Shown here: piece by piece, positions 1-8,079 of the stretch
How the letters are laid out: every line of letters begins with the position of its first letter
Numbering within the stretch: position 1 is the first letter of the stretch
Assembly: GCA_963721115.1 (NCBI GenBank)
Contig: CAVRIA010000025.1
Location: forward strand, 30,319-94,318
Source: CAVRIA01 sp963721115
GTDB lineage: Bacteria; Desulfobacterota; Binatia; HRBIN30; CADEER01
DNA: 64,000 bases
Direction: 5' to 3'
Notes under the pieces: model-generated
Told to the model about the DNA's origin: nothing
Database searches by the model: none
Seen by the model: only the letters and a program-made list of their open reading frames with translations
Program-made: the position numbers and the translations under genes

Positions 1-824
1 TGCGACAGCTGTTGCAGGCGTTGCAGGTTCGCCTCGCGAGACCACCTGGTAGCCCATCTTCAGCTGCAGGTTGGCGATGACCGAGCAAAGGTTGACGTTG
101 CCGCAGCGCTCGCCGACCCCGTTGATCGTACCCTGTACCTGCACCGCGCCGTTGCTGGACCGCGGCCAGGCTGTTGGCCACGGCGACGTCGGAGTCGTTG
201 TGGCAGTGGATGCCGATGCGGCGTCGCAACCACCTCCCGAACGGCGGAGACCCCGGCCGCGATCTCGTCGGGCAAACGGCCGCCGTTGGTATCGCAGAGG
301 CAGAGGACATCGGCCCCGCCGTCGGCCGCGACCTTGACGCACTCCAGGGCATAGATCGGGTTGTGATGGTAGCCGTCGAAGAAGTGCTCGGCGTCGAAGA
401 TCACCTCGTCGACGCGCTCCTTCAGGTAGCGGACGGTGTCGTGGATGATCTCGAGGTTCTCCGCCTCGGGGATGCGCAGGTCGTCGCGCACGTGCAGGTC
501 CCAGCTCTTGCCGAAGATCGTCACCACCGGGGTCTCGGCGCGTAGCAGCTTGTCCAGGTTGCGATCCTCGTTCGCCCGCGTGCCCGCCCGCCGCGTCGAG
601 CCGAAGGCGGCGACCCGGATCTGCTCGAGCGGCAGCTTCCGCACCGCCTCGAAGTAAGCCTCGTCCCGCGGGTTCGAGCCGGGCCAGCCGCCCTCGACGT
701 AGCGAATACCGAAGGCGTCGAGCCGCTCGGTGATGCGCAGCTTGTCGTCCAGGGTCAGGGAGATATCCTCCGCCTGGCAGCCGTCGCGCAGAGTCGTGTC
801 ATAGATGTGTAGCACGGTTCCCAT
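1..824 (-). CDS. cimA: (R)-citramalate synthase (CimA-like), frameshifted, C-terminus beyond window
   Basis: DRE-TIM metallolyase of the citramalate/isopropylmalate synthase family. CimA condenses pyruvate with acetyl-CoA in a threonine-independent route to isoleucine. The N-terminus (start at 824) has the active-site motif DTTLRDGCQAEDISL and then VEGGWPGSNPRDE, which is typical of CimA rather than LeuA. Further on are the metal/substrate segments CDTNGG and, after a frame change, GIHCHNDSDVAVANS and GERCGNVNLCSVIANL. Reading through needs frame changes near 228, 154 and 40, each consistent with a one-base indel. The gene starts 2 nt after the lysC stop, so it is the distal gene of the minus-strand operon. 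The C-terminal regulatory domain lies outside the window. A 2-isopropylmalate or homocitrate synthase is less likely. Confidence 0.82.
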
Positions 825-826
825 GC

Positions 827-2053
827 TCACCTCTCCCCCGGCTGCTGTTCGACGAGCGCCTCGTGCAATGCCCGCACCGCGAGCTCGCCGTACTTGGCCT
901 CGATGACCACGGAGATCTTGATCTCGGAGGTCGAGATCATCTGGATGTTGATGCCCTCCCGCGCCAGCACCTCGAACATGCCCGCGGCCACGCCGGCGTG
1001 ACTGCGCATGCCGAGGCCGACGACCGACACCTTGGCCACGTTCGTGTCCGACGTGCAGCCCTGCGCGCCGATGTCCGCCGCCACCTTCTCGATGATCTGC
1101 TCGGCGCGGCGCTGATCGGTCATCGGCACCGTGAAGGTCATGTCCGTGTCCCCCGCGGCGCTGACGTTCTGGATGATCATGTCGACGACGATGTGGGCCC
1201 CGGCGATCGGCCCGAAGATCTTGGCCGCCAGACCCGGCCGATCCGGAACGCCGCGCAGCGTGATCTTCGCCTGGTTGCGATCGAGCGTGATTCCCGAGAC
1301 CAGAACTTCTTCCATTCCCTTGTCCTCTGCCACGACCCATGTGCCGGAGCGGTCGTCGAAGCTGGAGCGCACGTGCACCGGAACCCGGTAGCGCATGGCG
1401 AACTCGACGGAGCGGATCTGCAGCACCTTGGCGCCGAGGCTCGCCAGCTCCAGCATCTCATCGTACGAGATCCGCGCCAGCTTGCGAGCCCGGGGGCAGA
1501 TGCGCGGGTCGCTGGTGTAGACGCCGTCGACGTCGGTGTAGATCTCGCACCCGTCCGCTTCGAGCGCGGCGGCCACGGCCACCGCGGACGTATCGCTGCC
1601 GCCGCGTCCCAGCGTCGTGATGTTCGAGCTCTCGTCCACCCCCTGGAAACCCGCCACGATGGCCACTTGACCGCCGGCCAGAGCGCCGTGCAGCGTCTCC
1701 GCGTCGATGCGGCGGATGCGCGCCCGCCCGAAGGCGCTGTCGGTGGAGATGCGGATCTGGTGGCCGAGAAACGAACGGGCGGGTACCCCGAGGGCGTGCA
1801 TGGCGATCGCCAACAGAGCCGCCGAGGCCTGCTCGCCGGTGGAGAGCAGGACGTCGACCTCGCGGTCGTGCGGCAGCGGCGCCAGCTGCCCGGCCAGATC
1901 GAGCAGGCGGTTCGTTTCACCCGCCATCGCCGAGACCACCGCAACGACCTGGTTGCCGGCGCGCCGCGAGGTCGCGACGCGTTCGGCCACGGCCTTGATG
2001 CGCTCGATGCTCCCCACCGATGTGCCGCCGTATTTCTGTACGAGAAGAGCCAC
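827..2053 (-). CDS. lysC: Aspartate kinase LysC
   Basis: Phosphorylates aspartate, the first step towards lysine, threonine, methionine and diaminopimelate. The 408-residue protein begins MALLVQKYGGTSVGS, with the kinase signature KYGGTS, and carries GRGGSDTSAVAVA in the nucleotide-binding part. Two ACT-type allosteric domains fill the last ~150 residues (VSVVGLGMRSHAGVAAGMF and INIQMISTSEIKISV are characteristic). Length is normal for a monofunctional aspartokinase. Its start codon directly abuts the tsaE stop and its stop is 2 nt from cimA, so it is translated within the operon. Feedback inhibition by lysine and/or threonine is expected from the ACT domains, but the effector cannot be read from the sequence. 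Confidence 0.97.
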   Translation of the reverse strand: MALLVQKYGGTSVGSIERIKAVAERVATSRRAGNQVVAVVSAMAGETNRLLDLAGQLAPLPHDREVDVLLSTGEQASAALLAIAMHALGVPARSFLGHQIRISTDSAFGRARIRRIDAETLHGALAGGQVAIVAGFQGVDESSNITTLGRGGSDTSAVAVAAALEADGCEIYTDVDGVYTSDPRICPRARKLARISYDEMLELASLGAKVLQIRSVEFAMRYRVPVHVRSSFDDRSGTWVVAEDKGMEEVLVSGITLDRNQAKITLRGVPDRPGLAAKIFGPIAGAHIVVDMIIQNVSAAGDTDMTFTVPMTDQRRAEQIIEKVAADIGAQGCTSDTNVAKVSVVGLGMRSHAGVAAGMFEVLAREGINIQMISTSEIKISVVIEAKYGELAVRALHEALVEQQPGER

Positions 2054-2527
2054 CTACCTCGCCAGCTCCTGCAACGCCGCCATCGCCGCATGATAACCCA
2101 GGCCGTGTCGGACGGCCACCAGACGCCGCGTCTCCGATCCCACGAACGTCAGCGAGAGTTCCAGGAAGTCCTCCATCGGCTCGCTCAGACGATCGAACCA
2201 CTCGACCGCGCAGACGCCGTCGCCGTACAGGATCTCGCGCAGTCCGAGCAGCTCGGCATCGGCCTCCTGTAGGCGGAAGAGGTCGATGTGGTAGAGCGGC
2301 AGGCGGCCGCCGTCATAGGGCAGCAGGATCGGGAAGGAAGGGCTGCGGACGCGCTCAGGCGGAATTCCCAGCCCCTCCGCCAGGCCGCGCACGAAGCACG
2401 TCTTGCCCGCCCCGAGCTCGCCCGACAGCCCGATGCGCTCCCCCCCGCGCAGCTCGCGCGCCAGGCGCCGGGCGACCGCGCGGGTCCCCGACTCGCCGCG
2501 CGTCTCCAGGACCACCCGCTCAGACAT
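2054..2527 (-). CDS. tsaE: tRNA threonylcarbamoyladenosine synthesis ATPase TsaE
   Basis: P-loop protein that works with TsaD and TsaB to make the t6A37 modification of ANN-decoding tRNAs. The 157-residue protein shows the TsaE Walker A GELGAGKTCFVRGLAEGLG at about residues 36-54, followed by the family motifs VRSPSFPIL and YHIDLFRL and the acidic EWFDRL segment. Length matches the family. It overlaps the end of nnr by 8 nt (2520-2527) and abuts lysC, so it is an internal gene of the housekeeping operon. No anomalies seen. Confidence 0.95.
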   Translation of the reverse strand: MSERVVLETRGESGTRAVARRLARELRGGERIGLSGELGAGKTCFVRGLAEGLGIPPERVRSPSFPILLPYDGGRLPLYHIDLFRLQEADAELLGLREILYGDGVCAVEWFDRLSEPMEDFLELSLTFVGSETRRLVAVRHGLGYHAAMAALQELAR

Positions 2528-4082
2528 CCAGATGCGCTCGCAGGGCCTGCAGGCCGGCGGGCAGACCGCCGATCAGGTCCGATGCGAGCAGCCCGATCTC
2601 ACCGCCCTCGGCCGCCGCCCGGTCGCCGACCGCGCCGTGCACCCAGACGCCGAGAAGCGCCGCCTCGGTGGGCGGCACGCCCTGCGCCAGGAGCCCGCCC
2701 AGAATGCCCGCCAGCACGTCTCCCATGCCCCCCGACGCCATGCCGGGATTGCCCGTGGGGTTGACCCAGGCCCCACCGGAGCCGTCGGCGACGACGGTCC
2801 GCGCTCCCTTCAGGACGGTGGTGCAGCGCTGTTCGGTGGCGAAGCGGCGCGCCGTGCCCACGCGGTCCTGTTGCACGGACCCGGCACTACTGCCGAGAAG
2901 GCGCCCCATCTCGCCCGGGTGCGGGGTAACGATCACCCGCGCCGACGCCTTGCGCAACGCGCTCAGGTCGCGCGACACGACGGACAGGCCATCGGCATCG
3001 AGGACGAGCGGGATCTCCACGTTGCGCAGCAACCAGCGCACGGTCTTGCCCGCGTCCGCATGAGTACCGATGCCCGGGCCGATCACGACCGCCGCCTTGC
3101 CCTCGACGAGCTCGCGCAGGTGGCGTTCGTCGAAGCGGATGCGGCCGTCGCGGTCGGGCAATGCATCGGTCATCGCCTCCAGCACGCCGCCGGCATAGAT
3201 CGGGTACAGTGAGCGCGGCCCCGCCAGCGTGACCAGACCGGCGCCTGCCCGCAGCGCCGCCCGGCTGACCAGCTGGGCGGCTCCCGTCTTGCCGAACGAG
3301 CCGGCGATGACCAGCACGTGGCCGGTTGTCCCCTTGTGCGCCTCGGCATCGCGCAGCGGCAGGAACCGGGCCACATCGGCGGCCTCGAGCAGCGCCGTGC
3401 GCGGCGGGCTCTCGGCGACCGCCTCGGGCGCGATGCCGATGTCGACCACCGCCAGCGCGCCGCAGAGGCGGGCGCCCGGATAGAGGACCTGCCCGATCTT
3501 GGCGAAGCCGAAGGTCGCCGTCGCCTCCGCCTGAATCGCCGTTCCCAGAGGCAGTCCGGTGTCGGCGTCGAGCCCGGACGGGACGTCGACCGCGAAGACC
3601 GGAACCCCGGAGGCATTGATCAGGTCGATGGCCGACGACTGCGGATCGCGCAACGCGCTGTTGAGACCGGTGCCGAAGATGGCGTCCACCACCAGATCCG
3701 CCTCCTTCAGGAGACCGATCAGCCGGTCGAGCCCGGCGACGCTCGTAAGCTCGTGCACCGCGCCGCCGCCGCGCCGGTAGGCACGCAGGTTGCGGAGCGC
3801 GTCGCCGCCGACCTCGGCGGCGCGGCCGAAGAGCAGCACGTCGGTACGCACACCGCGGCGACGCAGCAGACGTGCGATCACCAGGCCGTCGCCGCCGTTG
3901 TTGCCCTTTCCGGCGCAGATCAGGGCGCGCCGCCCTCGGCGCCGCATGTGTGGAAGAGTCTCGAGAAGGGCTTGCGTGGCTCCCTTGCCGGCACGCTCCA
4001 TCAGGACGTGCCCAGGGACCCCGAAGCGCTCGATCGTCAACCGGTCGAGCGTCCGCATCTCCTCGGCGGAAACTAGGAGCAT
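2520..4082 (-). CDS. nnr: Bifunctional NAD(P)HX epimerase / ADP-dependent NAD(P)HX dehydratase
   Basis: Metabolite-repair enzyme. The N-terminal YjeF-type domain (about residues 1-210) epimerises hydrated NAD(P)H, and the C-terminal ribokinase-like domain (about 225-510) dehydrates the S-form using ADP. Visible motifs are CAGKGNNGGDG and VDAIFGTGL in the epimerase half, and VIAGSFGKTGAA, VTPHPGEMGRLLG and GNPGMASGGMGDVLAG in the dehydratase half. The start at 4082 (MLLVSAEEM) is chosen because it gives the usual N-terminus; a longer open frame upstream only shadows pdxJ. It overlaps pdxJ by 10 nt and tsaE by 8 nt. In many deltaproteobacteria acpS sits between pdxJ and nnr; there is none here. 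Confidence 0.95.
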   Translation of the reverse strand: MLLVSAEEMRTLDRLTIERFGVPGHVLMERAGKGATQALLETLPHMRRRGRRALICAGKGNNGGDGLVIARLLRRRGVRTDVLLFGRAAEVGGDALRNLRAYRRGGGAVHELTSVAGLDRLIGLLKEADLVVDAIFGTGLNSALRDPQSSAIDLINASGVPVFAVDVPSGLDADTGLPLGTAIQAEATATFGFAKIGQVLYPGARLCGALAVVDIGIAPEAVAESPPRTALLEAADVARFLPLRDAEAHKGTTGHVLVIAGSFGKTGAAQLVSRAALRAGAGLVTLAGPRSLYPIYAGGVLEAMTDALPDRDGRIRFDERHLRELVEGKAAVVIGPGIGTHADAGKTVRWLLRNVEIPLVLDADGLSVVSRDLSALRKASARVIVTPHPGEMGRLLGSSAGSVQQDRVGTARRFATEQRCTTVLKGARTVVADGSGGAWVNPTGNPGMASGGMGDVLAGILGGLLAQGVPPTEAALLGVWVHGAVGDRAAAEGGEIGLLASDLIGGLPAGLQALRAHLDV

Positions 4083-4822
4083 TGAGCCGTCGCGGCGGCC
4101 GCGCGCGCGACCCGCATCCGCTCCTTCATCTCGCGGGTGGCCTGCTCGATACCGACGAACAGCGCCCGCGCCACGATGCTGTGTCCGATGTTGAGCTCGT
4201 GGATCTCGGGCCGGGCCGCGATCGGATCGACGTTGTCCAGAGTCAGCCCGTGTCCCGCGTTGACGATCAGGCCCAGTGCGTGCGCATCGGCCGCGGCGGC
4301 GCGGAAACGCTCGAGCTGCGCGTCGCGCGCGGCAGCGGTTCGCGCATCCGCGTAGGCGCCGGTGTGCAGCTCGACGGCGTCGGCGCCCACCGAGCGCGCG
4401 GCGGCGATCTGCGTCTCGTCGGGATCGATGAACAGGCTCACCCGCATGCCCGCGTCGCGCAGGCGTTGCACGGCGCCACGCACCACGGTCGTGGCACTCG
4501 CGACGTCGAGGCCGCCCTCCGTCGTCAGCTCCTCGCGGCGTTCGGGAACCAGGCACGCATCGGCCGGGCCAACGCGGCAGGCGAAGTCGACCATCTCCGC
4601 CGTCACCGCCATCTCCAGATTGACCTTGGTCCGCACCGCCGCGATGAGCGCCTCGACGTCCCGATCCTGGATGTGGCGGCGGTCCTCGCGCAGGTGGACG
4701 GTGATGCCGTCGGCGCCGCCGCGCTCCGCCGCCAGCGCGGCGGCCACGACGTCCGGATAGGACGTGCCGCGGGACTGGCGCACCGCGGCCACGTGGTCGA
4801 CGTTGACGCCGAGCGCGATCAT
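4073..4822 (-). CDS. pdxJ: Pyridoxine 5'-phosphate synthase PdxJ
   Basis: Last step of DXP-dependent vitamin B6 synthesis, ring closure of 3-amino-2-oxopropyl phosphate with 1-deoxyxylulose 5-phosphate. The 249-residue TIM barrel starts MIALGVNVDHVAAVRQ, the family N-terminus with catalytic-region residues. It continues with GADGITVHLREDRRHI, LEMAVTAEM, and AGHGLTLDNV followed by ELNIGHSIVARALFVG, the phosphate-binding end. Length is typical. It overlaps glmM by the 4-nt ATGA junction and nnr by 10 nt, indicating translational coupling. The last ~15 residues are Ala-rich and not informative. Confidence 0.97.
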   Translation of the reverse strand: MIALGVNVDHVAAVRQSRGTSYPDVVAAALAAERGGADGITVHLREDRRHIQDRDVEALIAAVRTKVNLEMAVTAEMVDFACRVGPADACLVPERREELTTEGGLDVASATTVVRGAVQRLRDAGMRVSLFIDPDETQIAAARSVGADAVELHTGAYADARTAAARDAQLERFRAAAADAHALGLIVNAGHGLTLDNVDPIAARPEIHELNIGHSIVARALFVGIEQATREMKERMRVARAAAATAQCS

Positions 4823-6204
4823 CCGGCCTCGAACCCGACTCCGACGTGCTGGCGCAGGGCCGCCGCGATCTCTTCGCAGAAGGCCTGCACCTGCACGAGT
4901 CGCTCGCCCTCCACCATGACCCGAACCAGGGCCTCGGTGCCGGAGTAGCGGACCAGCACGCGCCCGCGCGAGCCGAGCTCCCGCTGCACGCGCGAGATCA
5001 GTCGCTGCACGGCGGGCAGGGAGTCGAGGTCGCGGCGCTCGCGTACGGGAACGTTGACGAGAACCTGCGGGAACTTGCGCATCACGCCGCGCAGCGCGCT
5101 CATGCGCTTTCCGGACTCGACCAGCAGGGCCAGAACCGCCAGCCCCGTGACCAGACCGTCTCCCGTGGTGCCGTGCTCGAGAAAGACGACGTGGCCCGAT
5201 TGCTCGCCCCCGAGGGCGTAGCCGCCGCGCACCATCTCCTCGACCACGTAGCGATCGCCGACCTGGACGCGCACCAGATCGATTCCGTGTTCGCGCAGCG
5301 CGACGTCGAGCCCGATGTTGCTCATCACCGTGGCCACTACCCCGTCGTTGGGCAGGCGCTTCTCCCGATGCAGATGGACGCCGACCATCGCCAGCACCTC
5401 GTCTCCGTCCACCACCTCGCCCCGTTCGTCGACGAAGATGGCACGATCGCCGTCGCCGTCGAGGGCGATGCCGATGTCCGCCCCGTGCTCGCGCACGGCG
5501 ACCGCCAGGTTCTGCGGATAGAGAGCGCCGCAGTTACGGTTGATGTTCTCTCCGTCCGGCTCGACCCCCAGCTCGACGACCTCGGCACCCAGCTCGGCGA
5601 GCACCTCCGGAGCCACCCGGTAGGCGGCGCCGTTGGCGCAGTCGACGGCGACCTTCAGGCCGTCGAGAGTGAGATGGCGCGGGAAGGTACTCTTCAGGAA
5701 GACGTTGTAGCGCCCCAGGGCATCGTCGATGCGGAAGGCCTTTCCCACCGCCGAGGCGGTCGGCCGCAGGTGCACGATCGCGTCGTCGAGAACCAGCCGC
5801 TCGATCTCCCGCTCGACCTCGTCGGGCAGCTTGAAGCCGCTCTGGGCGAAGAACTTGATGCCGTTGTCCTGGAAGGGGTTGTGCGACGCCGAGATGACCA
5901 CTCCGGCGTCGGCGCGCATGCTGCGAATGAGGAAGGCGATGCCCGGAGTGGGCAGAGGGCCGACCAGGAGGACGTCGACCCCCATCGAGCAGATGCCCGA
6001 GGTGAGGGCGCTCTCCAGCATGTAGCCCGACAGCCGGGTGTCCTTGCCGATGATGATCTTGTGCCGCCGCGGCCCGTTCTGCACCACGTGCGCGATCGCG
6101 CGTCCGAGGCGGACGACCGTCTCCGAGGTCATCGGCTCGACGTTGGCGACGCCGCGGATGCCGTCCGTGCCGAACAATCTCGGCAATGACCCGTTATCCC
6201 CCAT
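4819..6204 (-). CDS. glmM: Phosphoglucosamine mutase GlmM
   Basis: Interconverts glucosamine-6-P and glucosamine-1-P for UDP-GlcNAc, hence peptidoglycan and LPS. The 461-residue protein begins MGDNGSLPRLFGTDGIRGVAN. It has the phosphoserine loop VISASHNPFQDNGIKFF, the Mg-binding loop ALDGDGDRAIFVDE, the sugar loop GGEQSGHVVF and the C-terminal phosphate-binding RYSGTEALVRVMVEG. The start at 6204 is preferred because a longer upstream frame overlaps the cdaR C-terminus without homology. It follows cdaA-cdaR, the classic c-di-AMP/cell-wall gene trio; in Firmicutes GlmM binds and inhibits CdaA, and a similar interaction is possible here but not shown. Confidence 0.97.
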   Translation of the reverse strand: MGDNGSLPRLFGTDGIRGVANVEPMTSETVVRLGRAIAHVVQNGPRRHKIIIGKDTRLSGYMLESALTSGICSMGVDVLLVGPLPTPGIAFLIRSMRADAGVVISASHNPFQDNGIKFFAQSGFKLPDEVEREIERLVLDDAIVHLRPTASAVGKAFRIDDALGRYNVFLKSTFPRHLTLDGLKVAVDCANGAAYRVAPEVLAELGAEVVELGVEPDGENINRNCGALYPQNLAVAVREHGADIGIALDGDGDRAIFVDERGEVVDGDEVLAMVGVHLHREKRLPNDGVVATVMSNIGLDVALREHGIDLVRVQVGDRYVVEEMVRGGYALGGEQSGHVVFLEHGTTGDGLVTGLAVLALLVESGKRMSALRGVMRKFPQVLVNVPVRERRDLDSLPAVQRLISRVQRELGSRGRVLVRYSGTEALVRVMVEGERLVQVQAFCEEIAAALRQHVGVGFEAG

Positions 6205-7189
6205 CCGCCCTCCGCTTTTCTCGCAAAACCTGTAGTTGCACGGTGCCGGGCTCGACCTTGATGAGCTCGACGTCGGGCGGCAGATCGACCGCCGGCGGCA
6301 GCTCGTACCGACCGGGTCCATGACCCGTGGCGTCGATATAAACCGCGCCGTGGGCCAGCTCAAGCGCATCGATCGACGACTGCGGCCCGCGCACCGTGAC
6401 TCGAACCGTCTCCGGCCGGAGCCGCGTCCGGTAGACGCCATTGCGGACCACCACTGGAATCCCCTTGAAGACCCGGGTCTTCTCCGGCTCCTCGAGCTGC
6501 GCCTGAACGTGGACCAGAGTGGCACTGTAGGAGAGGTACTCGCGTGGCGCCTCCAGCGTCACGTCGCGCTCCAAGAGGCCAGCCGTTGCGTCGGAGAGGT
6601 CGATCGGGTTGGTCTCGGCCACCTTGACCGTCTTCACCTCGTCGGCCGGACCGATGATCTCCACCACCTCGGGCGCCACCTTTGTATCCGTGATGCGCAG
6701 GTCGCCGGGAGGCTTGCCCGAGAAGGAGGGGTGAACGGGGACCTTCTTGCGCATCACGCGGGCGAACTCGAGCGTGATCTCCGAGGGAGTCATGCGCACG
6801 ACGCTGACGCCGCGCGGCAGATCCAAGCTGTCCGCCATGACGCGGAACACGGCCGGCCCGGGCCGCACGCCGCTCAGGTCGAGGGGCAGCGACAGCTGCT
6901 CCTGATCGATGCGGCTGAGGAGCGTGCGGGGGCCGCTGACGCGCAGGTCGACGAAATCGATGCGCGGGCTGACGATCATCAAGCTGGACGGGATGTTGCG
7001 CAGCTCGAGAGGGACCTGAAACTCGGCCTCCGTGTCGCGCTCACCGGCATTGACGAAGAACCAGAGGCCGAAGGCGAGCAGGATCGAGATCAGCTTCCAC
7101 CCCAGGTTGTGGGTCGCGGCGCCGCGCAGTATCTGCCACACACGTCCGACCCCGGAACCCCGACTCGGGAGACGATCGCCCGCCGTCAT
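6194..7189 (-). CDS. cdaR: YbbR-domain protein, CdaA regulator CdaR
   Basis: 331-residue membrane-anchored protein. One N-terminal transmembrane helix (LISILLAFGLWFFVNAG, about residues 33-49) is followed by several extracytoplasmic YbbR repeats, seen as recurring segments of the type VPLELRNIPSSL, VPVHPSFSGKPP and IPVVVRNG. CdaR proteins bind and modulate the membrane diadenylate cyclase encoded next door. It overlaps cdaA by 4 nt and glmM by 11 nt. The short Lys/Arg-rich C-terminus is unremarkable. The assignment rests on the YbbR pattern, the topology and the cdaA-cdaR-glmM order. Confidence 0.9.
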   Translation of the reverse strand: MTAGDRLPSRGSGVGRVWQILRGAATHNLGWKLISILLAFGLWFFVNAGERDTEAEFQVPLELRNIPSSLMIVSPRIDFVDLRVSGPRTLLSRIDQEQLSLPLDLSGVRPGPAVFRVMADSLDLPRGVSVVRMTPSEITLEFARVMRKKVPVHPSFSGKPPGDLRITDTKVAPEVVEIIGPADEVKTVKVAETNPIDLSDATAGLLERDVTLEAPREYLSYSATLVHVQAQLEEPEKTRVFKGIPVVVRNGVYRTRLRPETVRVTVRGPQSSIDALELAHGAVYIDATGHGPGRYELPPAVDLPPDVELIKVEPGTVQLQVLREKRRADGG

Positions 7190-7935
7190 CCGACCAACAG
7201 CTTCTGCAGAGTGCTGCGCAGCGTCCCCGCGTCCAGGTCGCGCGTGATCCTACCGTTCGTGACCAGCGAGATGCTGCCCTCCTCCTCGGAGACGGCGATC
7301 ACCACGGCGTCCGTCTCCTCGGTCAGGCCGATCGCCGCGCGGTGGCGCGTTCCCAGAGTCTTGCTCACGTTCGGATTGGTCGTCAGCGGCAGGAAGCATC
7401 CGGCCGCGCCGACGCGCCCCTTGCGCACGATGACCGCCCCGTCGTGGATCGGCGACAGGGTGATGAAGACGCTCCAGATCAGCTCCTTGCTGATGCGCGC
7501 GTCGAGATTGGTGCCGCCCTCGACGTACTCGTTCAGCCCCACCTCGCGTTCGAAGACGATCAAGGCGCCGATCCGCTTGCTGGCCAGCGTCACTACGGCG
7601 CGCACGATCTCCTCCAGGTCTTGGCCCTGCCAGCGGTGATCCCCGCCGAAGAAGGGACGGCTGCCCACCTGGATGAGCGCGCGCCGGATGTCCGCCTGGA
7701 AGATGATCACGACCACCAGCAGCAGGGAGCTGATGAAGTTGTCGAGGATCCAGTTGAGCGCGTAGAGATCGAAGAACTGCGAGCCGAGGTAGGCGATGAA
7801 CACCACCAGCAACCCGACCAGCATGCGGGCCGCCCGCGTCCCGCGGATCAGGTCGATGACGTTGTAGATGACAAAGGCGACGATGCCGATGTCGAGAGCG
7901 TCTTGCAGGCGGAAGTTGGCGAGCAGCTCGAGCAT
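7186..7935 (-). CDS. cdaA: Diadenylate cyclase CdaA (c-di-AMP synthase)
   Basis: Makes c-di-AMP from two ATP. The 249-residue protein has about three N-terminal membrane helices (IGIVAFVIYNVIDLI, MLVGLLVVFIAYLGSQF, FISSLLLVVVIIFQ) and a C-terminal DAC domain. The DAC hallmarks HDGAVIV and the RHRAAIGLTEETDAVVI segment are intact, so the protein should be catalytic. It is the first gene of the cdaA-cdaR-glmM block. A ~145-nt gap with a hairpin separates it from ftsH; in several deltaproteobacteria folP sits at this place. Confidence 0.96.
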   Translation of the reverse strand: MLELLANFRLQDALDIGIVAFVIYNVIDLIRGTRAARMLVGLLVVFIAYLGSQFFDLYALNWILDNFISSLLLVVVIIFQADIRRALIQVGSRPFFGGDHRWQGQDLEEIVRAVVTLASKRIGALIVFEREVGLNEYVEGGTNLDARISKELIWSVFITLSPIHDGAVIVRKGRVGAAGCFLPLTTNPNVSKTLGTRHRAAIGLTEETDAVVIAVSEEEGSISLVTNGRITRDLDAGTLRSTLQKLLVG

Positions 7936-8042
7936 GCTGGCAGATCCCGAGCGGCGCCCACTCTGCGTCTGGGAACCCGCTCGCGTCCGTTCGTGAGCTG
8001 GACCACGCCGCTACGTCGACACCACCCTTCCGATTTCTCACT

Positions 8043-8067
8043 CTCGAGGCCGAAGCGCCGCCTCGAG
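8043..8067 (-). terminator. Hairpin between ftsH and cdaA
   Basis: An 8-bp perfect inverted repeat, CTCGAGGC (8043-8050) with GCCTCGAG (8060-8067), lies just after the ftsH stop in the only sizeable gap of the operon. There is no long T-tract after it on the minus strand, so it may be a weak terminator, a processing site or an mRNA stabiliser. Confidence 0.35.
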
Positions 8068-8079
8068 AAAAGCCGGCCT

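Noticed and set aside
863..2272. Long antisense open frames over lysC/tsaE and many similar ones elsewhere
   Set aside because: They are expected shadows in ~67% GC DNA: Arg/Ala/Pro/His-rich, no family motifs, opposite to well-supported genes.
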